Assembly: GCA_029945985.1 (NCBI GenBank)
Contig: JAQSDP010000423.1
Location: 1-18,652 of the forward strand
DNA length: 18,652 nucleotides
DNA from: a bacterium
GTDB lineage: Bacteria > Acidobacteriota > Blastocatellia > Pyrinomonadales > Pyrinomonadaceae
Direction: 5' to 3'
Positions within the stretch are counted from its first letter, which is position 1; every line of letters begins with the position of its first letter. The translations under genes and the position numbers were made by a program. This document shows, piece by piece, positions 13,675 through 18,652 of the stretch. The notes beneath the pieces were generated by a model, which saw only the letters and a list, made by a program, of their open reading frames with translations, had not been told where the DNA came from and made no database searches.

Positions 13675-15126
13675 ATGAATATCGCGAGCATAGAGCAGAT
13701 CGTTCCGGAACTCCGAGCGGCCCTGATCGGCCGGCGGCTCGGAAAGATATTTCCGCTCTCACGGCATTCGATGGCGATCGACTTCCGTCTCGCTGATTCT
13801 CTCTACCTATTCATCAGCGTGGAATCAGCGAATCCCCGGATTTACCTCGTACGACGACGTGTTCGCGATATCGAGAGATCCTCTACAAATCCGACCGCGT
13901 TCATCATGCAGCTGAAGAAGCGTTTTGCCGGAGCAGGGGTTGTTGAGGTGGAGCAAATCCCGAATGAACGGGGTCTGGACATCCGGCTGGCGGGAAGGAA
14001 TGAACTTGGGAAAGAGTTTAGTGCCGGGCTTGTGGCCCAACTGACCGGCAAATCCGCGAATCTGTTTCTAGTTGACGCAGACCGCCGAATAGTTGGCTCG
14101 CTTCGCGAGACGCGCGGCGACGGCCAGCAAGTCGGCGATGTCTATTCCCTGCCTCCACGGCCCACCGCGACAGTGACGCGAATGTCAGAGATCACGGTTA
14201 CTGCTAACCAAACTCTCTCCGAAGCTCTCGACGCCGCCGACCTCGAAAAACGTTCGGAAGCAGAATTTCGATCCGCGGCAAGTTCGGCTCGAGCGAAGAT
14301 AATGCGAGAGATCGCTAAGCACGAGAAGCTGCGATCGAAGTTGCTGTCGGATCTCGGATCGCATGGCGACGCGGATGGCTGGAAAAGGCTCGGTGATCTG
14401 ATACTCGCTAACGTTGCGACCGCGAAGCGAAGCGGCTCGAAGGTTTTGGTGATCGACTATTTTGAAGAGGCGACGCCGACGATAGAGATAGAGATAGATG
14501 AGAACGATTCACTGACAGCCACCGCCGAGAAGTTCTTCAAACGGTATACCAAGGCCCGCAACGCCCGCGATGAGATCGCGAAGCGCATCGACGTGATCGA
14601 ACGCGAACTTAGAACCGCCCGTGATCATCTCGACACGATCGATAAGGCGATCGAAGCCCGTGACATAGATGCCCTGACCGAAGGAATTGTTCCTCAGCAG
14701 ACCGCAGGCTCGAAGAAGATTCGTGAAAAGATCTCGGCCACTTCCGCTGCGGCAAGAGAATTCATCTCGTCTGACGGCTTCGAGATCCTCGTGGGCAAAC
14801 GTGCGAAGGACAACGATCAACTGACATTCAAGATAGCGAAATCGCTGGACACATGGATGCACGCGGCCGATTATCCGGGATCACATGTCGTCATCCGCAA
14901 CCGCGATAAGAAGGAGATCCCGGTCACAACGCTCCTCGAAGCCGCGCAGCTCGCCGCATTCTACAGCCAAGGAAAAGCACAGCCGAAAGCAGCTGTGCAT
15001 TACACGTTAAAGAAATTTGTAAATAAACCTAGGGGAGCGGCTCCTGGTTTGGTTAGCCTGGCAAGTTTTAAGACTCTTTTGGTCGAACCCGCCGTGCCCG
15101 AAGGCATTACTCGGCGACAACCTTAG
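13675..15126 (+). CDS. rqcH: RqcH, NFACT-family ribosome quality-control protein
   Basis: A 483-residue protein with the NFACT layout. NFACT-N (about 1-170) contains NPTAFIMQLKKRF and RNELGKEFSAGLVAQLTGKSANLFLVD. A helical coiled-coil region (about 185-350) is broken by a strand-rich insert near 255-280. NFACT-R (about 362-465) has ISSDGFEILVGKRAKDND, DTWMHAADYPGSHVVIRN and VHYTLKKFVNKPRGAAPGLV, the strongest family blocks. RqcH binds obstructed 50S subunits carrying peptidyl-tRNA and recruits tRNA-Ala to add C-terminal alanine tails that mark the nascent chain for degradation. At the usual Asp-Arg pair of NFACT-N this protein appears to have E98-R99. It is shorter than the roughly 570 residues of the Bacillus protein. 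There is no strong ribosome binding site. Its 3' end overlaps the convergent TlpA-like gene by 20 bases. Confidence 0.9.
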   Translation: MNIASIEQIVPELRAALIGRRLGKIFPLSRHSMAIDFRLADSLYLFISVESANPRIYLVRRRVRDIERSSTNPTAFIMQLKKRFAGAGVVEVEQIPNERGLDIRLAGRNELGKEFSAGLVAQLTGKSANLFLVDADRRIVGSLRETRGDGQQVGDVYSLPPRPTATVTRMSEITVTANQTLSEALDAADLEKRSEAEFRSAASSARAKIMREIAKHEKLRSKLLSDLGSHGDADGWKRLGDLILANVATAKRSGSKVLVIDYFEEATPTIEIEIDENDSLTATAEKFFKRYTKARNARDEIAKRIDVIERELRTARDHLDTIDKAIEARDIDALTEGIVPQQTAGSKKIREKISATSAAAREFISSDGFEILVGKRAKDNDQLTFKIAKSLDTWMHAADYPGSHVVIRNRDKKEIPVTTLLEAAQLAAFYSQGKAQPKAAVHYTLKKFVNKPRGAAPGLVSLASFKTLLVEPAVPEGITRRQP

Positions 15127-15712
15127 CGACCAATTCTTCCATCTTTTTCACTTCGTTCTTACCGCCACCGCGAAACACGCCACGGAGATTTCCGTCCCGA
15201 TCAACGACGAAGCTCTGCGGGATCCCGTTGAAGTTGCTGATCTTGAGCAACCCGTTCTGCATTGCGGTATCTGCCCAGACAAGCGTGTAGTTGAGCTTCA
15301 TCTCAGCGGCAAATTCCTCGACCATTTCCTTTGTGTCACCGTCGTCAGTGTTGAGTCCGATGATCTCAAACCCCTTATCGCGATGCTCGTCCTGCATTTT
15401 CACAAGTTCTGGCATTTCTCCTCTGCACGGTCCGCACCAAGTCGCCCACATATTCAGCAGAAGAACCTTCCCCTTGCGGTCCGCAACCTTTGAGGTGGAA
15501 CCATCGAGGTTTTTCATATCCGACTGGGCGACCGCCGATGCAAGCGGGGGATATTCTGATTTCTTCGGCTCGCCGGCCGGTGTGTTAGCGTTTCCCACTA
15601 CGTTCGATGCAGTCTCATTCGAAGTTCCTTTTGAACCGCCGCAGCCAGTCAGGCCCGAAAACAGAACCGCTAGAACAACGAACAACGCGAAATTATTCAA
15701 CATCCTTTTCAT
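15107..15712 (-). CDS. TlpA-type thioredoxin-fold lipoprotein
   Basis: A 201-residue protein. The signal peptide ends with the lipobox LTGC (C24 would be lipidated). A Gly/Ser/Asn-rich linker follows to about residue 60, then the thioredoxin-like domain: GKVLLLNMWATWCGPC with the active-site pair C93 and C96, EIIGLNTDDGD, and the cis-proline loop NGIPQSFVVDRDG (P165). TlpA-like proteins reduce or isomerise disulfides, or supply electrons for cytochrome c or metal-site maturation, on the outer side of the inner membrane. It starts 15 bases after the stop of the FHA-ABC gene, with a good ribosome binding site, so it is in the same operon. Its stop lies inside the convergent rqcH 3' end. Function class is confident; the partner substrate is unknown. 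Confidence 0.93.
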   Translation of the reverse strand: MKRMLNNFALFVVLAVLFSGLTGCGGSKGTSNETASNVVGNANTPAGEPKKSEYPPLASAVAQSDMKNLDGSTSKVADRKGKVLLLNMWATWCGPCRGEMPELVKMQDEHRDKGFEIIGLNTDDGDTKEMVEEFAAEMKLNYTLVWADTAMQNGLLKISNFNGIPQSFVVDRDGNLRGVFRGGGKNEVKKMEELVAKVVAE

Positions 15713-15716
15713 GAAA

Positions 15717-15724
15717 CTTTCCTT
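15717..15724 (-). promoter_or_regulatory. Ribosome binding site of the TlpA-like gene
   Basis: AAGGAAAG on the minus strand, with the AAGGA core seven bases from ATG 15712. It confirms ATG 15712 over the internal Met at codon 4 and sits in the 15-base gap after the FHA-ABC stop. Confidence 0.65.
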
Positions 15725-15727
15725 CGT

Positions 15728-18652
15728 TTAGATAAGGTCCTGCAGTCGCAGGATGATCACAGTGAGAATAACCAACATTCCGAACATTAGCATCAGCACT
15801 ATCTGGCTAACAACCTCGTTTAGCATCCACGGATGCAGAAACGTCACGTAACTGCTTAGATTCTCAGGTATCTTCTTTACGTTGCCGAGTTCCGGTTCGA
15901 CCGGGGCAGGATTGCTCGCCGGATCCCTATTAAATGCCTTCGCTGCGTTCTTATATTCCTCGATCGCGACACGGAAGTCTTCGAGCATTTTTTCATTTTC
16001 GGCGTCCAGAGATTTGTAAAGTCCAAGACCCTTCGTCTTTCCTTTGGGATCGGCTCCTTCTTCTTCCAGCGTATCGAGCGACGAAGAACGCTTCATCGCA
16101 TCGAACGACCACGCCGCCGGCATTGTCATACTCGCAACTTTGCTGATGCCAGCAGGAACGCCGACAAGCCCTGAAAAAAGTATCTGCGGGATCAGGATCA
16201 GCGGAACAAGGCTTGTCGCCATCTCTGACGTCCGAACCAGGGCCGAGATCAAGAGTCCGAGCGAGATTCCAACTGCCGCCGTCAAGACCATCGTCGCGAA
16301 CTGCGGAATTCCGCCAAGAAATCCCGGCATCGGCATAGCACCGATCAAATCGAAGAACTTCAGCGGAACAAAAAGAAAAACGCACTGCAGTCCGACAATT
16401 ATTCCCAAGATGAATAGTTTCGAAGCGAGGTAAGGCAAGATGCCGAGATTCACCATCCGCTCACGCTTAAACACCGGCCGCTCGCGAATTATCTCACGGG
16501 CTGAGACCGACGTTCCGAACCAAAAGGCAACCAATGCAAGGACGAAATAGACGAAATCCCTCGCCGAATTCTCACCCATCACCAAAAACGTTAGAAACGC
16601 TATCGCCGGCGCCTGAGCGAACAGGATGAAAAGATTCAGCTTGTCTTTCAGCAGCACTTCCAGATACCGCCGCGATAGCGTTACCCACTGACTGATCGCT
16701 CCGAAAATGCCGAGCCGGCGTTTCTTTCGCACGCCCGTCTGCGGCAAACTCCCGAGCTCTGCGATCGGCTTCTTGACGTTCTTTTCATACTGCGGCGTCT
16801 GAAGGAATTTCTGCTTCCATGTTTCGGCGGTGTGATCGGTAACGCCGCTGCGAACCGAATCGCCTTTCTCCTGAACCGCCTTCTCGATCGGAGCCTCGAG
16901 TTTGTCGTAAAGATCCTTGAAACTCTTGGCTCCTAGATACTCAAGCGCCTCCGACGGTTTTCCGTAGAACACTAGCTTGCCGCGCATCAGCACGACGATC
17001 TTGTCGAAGAGGCTCACGTTCTCCATCGCGTGCGTGGTCATTATCACGGTCCGGCCCGATTCAGCGATCTGCCGGAAGAGCTTCATTATCTTCTCTTCCG
17101 TAGATGGATCCAGACCCGAAGTCGGCTCATCGAGAAAGATGATCGACGGTTTCGTTATCAGCTCGACCGCCATCGAAACCCGCTTTCGCTGTCCGCCCGA
17201 GAGCTGGCTGACCTGCACGTCGCGACGTTCTGCGAGGCCCGTAACATCCAACACTTCATTCACGATCTCGTCGATCTCCTTCGACGACACGTCGCGCGAC
17301 AAACGAAGCTTTGCGACATAGTAGAGCGTCCGATACACCGACAGCTCCTTGTGAATAATGTCGTCCTGCGGCACATAGCCGATCGACTGCTTCAGCGAGT
17401 CCAGATTCCGGTAGAGGTCTTGATTATTGACGAGAACATTTCCGCTCGACGCGGGTCGGTTGCCGTTCATCGCCTCGATCAGCGAGGATTTTCCGGCTCC
17501 TGAGGGCCCGAGCAAACCAACAAACTCGTTCGGCTGAATTGAGAGCGACACACCATCGAGCAGCGTCACCTTGCCGCGGCCCGAACGGTTCTTCACCTCA
17601 CGAACGATATTCACCGCATCGATCCGAGTTTTGGCTCGTGAATCGAAAACGCTTATGTTTCCCGCCGGATCGGCCCGTATGATGAACGTGCCGATCTGGA
17701 CACTGTCTTCCGGCCTGATTGCCTGACGCGACGCCCGATTGCCGTTAATGAAGACCCCGTTCGTCGAACCCAGGTCTTCGATAACAACGTCCGCACCTGA
17801 GCGTGTCAGCTTCGCGTGAAGTTTTGAGATCTGCAGCCCGTCCAGCGAGATGTCGTTCGAATCATCGCGGCCGATCGAGAGGCTGTTCTTGTTTCCGAAC
17901 CCGACTGACATCAACAGTTGCGGCTCGGCGGAGGTACCGGCATCCAGCTTAGGCGAAGAGGCCGCCCCTTTATTGAAGACGATTGTCTTCGGCGAACCCG
18001 CATCCATTAGCGCAACGGATGGAATCGACTGCACTGAACGCTGTCCCGCGACGTCGGCCCCGGCAGGCGCGATCCGCGTGGGTGATAGAAACTTCAGAAT
18101 CGGCCCGCCGATTCCGAGCGTTATCTCGTCATTGTGATAAAGCGGAATCGGTGACGTGATCCGCTGATCGTTAACAAGGGTGCCGTTAAAGCTCTTGTTA
18201 TCGACCACGACGTATTCTCCGTCTTCGACCCTGATCTCCGCATGCTTTCGAGAAACGGTACCCGAACTCGCGTCGAAGATTATCTCGCATGCTGGCTCGC
18301 GGCCGAGCCACACGCTTGGCTTATTAAGCGTGACCGGTTGACGCGAACTGTCGTTGACGAATTCCAGCCGAGCGGTTTCGAAAGGTTTCTTTGGCGGAGC
18401 GGGTGCAAGCGGCGCCTGCACAGGCGTAGCTCGAATGGGCGCAACCGGCTGGAACGGCTGTCCTTGAGAGGCTACAGGAGCCGCGACTGCCGACGGTTCG
18501 AACCAAATCACGCGAAAGACCGGGCCATCTGTTCCAAACTGAAGCCCGCTTCCGACCGCGATCGGCATAGGCTGAACGAGTCGCTGGCCGTTCAGATATG
18601 TACCGTAGCTTGAGCCAAGATCGACAATGAGCCATGCACCGTTGTGAAAGCG
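15728..18652 (-). CDS. Multi-FHA ABC exporter (ABCG-like), N-terminus beyond right edge
   Basis: The frame is open to base 18652, so at least 974 residues are present and the true start lies outside; Met at 18568 is internal. Residue numbers below count from that Met. First comes the end of one FHA domain, just before it (DLGSSYGTYLNGQ). Two complete FHA domains follow: about 66-160 (LGR with R90, SRKHAE, FNGTLVN) and 218-300 (IGR with R233 or R234, ISKLHAK, GSTNGVFING); both keep phosphothreonine-binding residues. The ATPase spans about 318-548: Walker A GPSGAGKSS (354-362), Q-loop VPQDD, signature LSGGQRKR (456-463), Walker B IIFLDEPTSGLD, H-loop TTHAMEN. The ABC2-type membrane domain (620-946) has six helices and a large charged external loop (about 812-912) before the last. 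It resembles mycobacterial Rv1747 in architecture. It is followed by the TlpA-like lipoprotein gene. Confidence 0.93.
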   Translation of the reverse strand, partial: RFHNGAWLIVDLGSSYGTYLNGQRLVQPMPIAVGSGLQFGTDGPVFRVIWFEPSAVAAPVASQGQPFQPVAPIRATPVQAPLAPAPPKKPFETARLEFVNDSSRQPVTLNKPSVWLGREPACEIIFDASSGTVSRKHAEIRVEDGEYVVVDNKSFNGTLVNDQRITSPIPLYHNDEITLGIGGPILKFLSPTRIAPAGADVAGQRSVQSIPSVALMDAGSPKTIVFNKGAASSPKLDAGTSAEPQLLMSVGFGNKNSLSIGRDDSNDISLDGLQISKLHAKLTRSGADVVIEDLGSTNGVFINGNRASRQAIRPEDSVQIGTFIIRADPAGNISVFDSRAKTRIDAVNIVREVKNRSGRGKVTLLDGVSLSIQPNEFVGLLGPSGAGKSSLIEAMNGNRPASSGNVLVNNQDLYRNLDSLKQSIGYVPQDDIIHKELSVYRTLYYVAKLRLSRDVSSKEIDEIVNEVLDVTGLAERRDVQVSQLSGGQRKRVSMAVELITKPSIIFLDEPTSGLDPSTEEKIMKLFRQIAESGRTVIMTTHAMENVSLFDKIVVLMRGKLVFYGKPSEALEYLGAKSFKDLYDKLEAPIEKAVQEKGDSVRSGVTDHTAETWKQKFLQTPQYEKNVKKPIAELGSLPQTGVRKKRRLGIFGAISQWVTLSRRYLEVLLKDKLNLFILFAQAPAIAFLTFLVMGENSARDFVYFVLALVAFWFGTSVSAREIIRERPVFKRERMVNLGILPYLASKLFILGIIVGLQCVFLFVPLKFFDLIGAMPMPGFLGGIPQFATMVLTAAVGISLGLLISALVRTSEMATSLVPLILIPQILFSGLVGVPAGISKVASMTMPAAWSFDAMKRSSSLDTLEEEGADPKGKTKGLGLYKSLDAENEKMLEDFRVAIEEYKNAAKAFNRDPASNPAPVEPELGNVKKIPENLSSYVTFLHPWMLNEVVSQIVLMLMFGMLVILTVIILRLQDLI

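Noticed and set aside
14485..14508. GAGATA-like short tandem repeat inside rqcH
   Set aside because: It encodes TIEIEIDEN within a strand-rich insert of RqcH; an ordinary coding repeat, too short to be a functional array.

Overview
The window looks like chromosomal DNA from a Gram-negative-type bacterium of moderate GC, most likely a member of the Acidobacteriota (Blastocatellia/Pyrinomonadales-like). That placement is inferred from gene style only: zinc-ribbon proteins fused to or beside membrane proteins, FHA domains fused to an ABC exporter, LolA-like and TIMP/netrin-like secreted proteins, and a NYN plus DUF2203 gene pair. There is no rRNA or other phylogenetic marker to confirm it. Coding density is high, and many neighbours overlap by ATGA, TAATG or ATGAGTGA. 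I see no tRNA, rRNA, CRISPR array, insertion sequence, integrase or prophage gene.

Layout. (1) 1-1743, minus: a small exported DUF5991-like protein followed directly by a YtcJ-like amidohydrolase that runs off the left edge; a good sigma-70-type promoter lies at 1785-1813. (2) 1827-6589, plus: a tight five-gene array: an exported netrin/TIMP-like protein, a membrane-anchored TPR-like protein, a six-helix membrane protein, a periplasmic beta-lactamase-family serine hydrolase and a large LolA-like protein. (3) 6586-7978, minus: an ECF sigma factor overlapping a probable membrane anti-sigma factor that carries a C-terminal PDZ domain. (4) 8264-10636, minus: a soluble zinc-ribbon protein of unknown function, the 23S rRNA methyltransferase RlmB, and a small zinc-ribbon membrane protein. 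(5) 10919-11973, plus: a LabA-type NYN nuclease and a DUF2203 protein. (6) 12153-13517, plus: a zinc-ribbon/RDD membrane protein with its own promoter and a clear intrinsic terminator. (7) 13675-15126, plus: RqcH (NFACT family), with a possible structured leader. (8) 15107-18652, minus: a multi-FHA ABC exporter, open at the right edge, followed by a TlpA-type thioredoxin lipoprotein.

How the genes fit together. The left half (1-8 kb) is mostly cell-envelope proteins plus an envelope-type sigma/anti-sigma pair. The middle (8.8-15.1 kb) is enriched in RNA and ribosome functions: RlmB, a NYN nuclease and RqcH. The right end is an exporter probably controlled by phosphothreonine recognition, paired with a periplasmic thiol-disulfide protein. 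No single gene is unprecedented. The most distinctive items are the exporter-thioredoxin pair, the PDZ anti-sigma factor with a Cys-X4-Cys pair, the translationally coupled envelope array, three zinc-ribbon proteins within 5 kb, and an open frame in 7979-8263 whose translation resembles the tail of a PP2C-type phosphatase.
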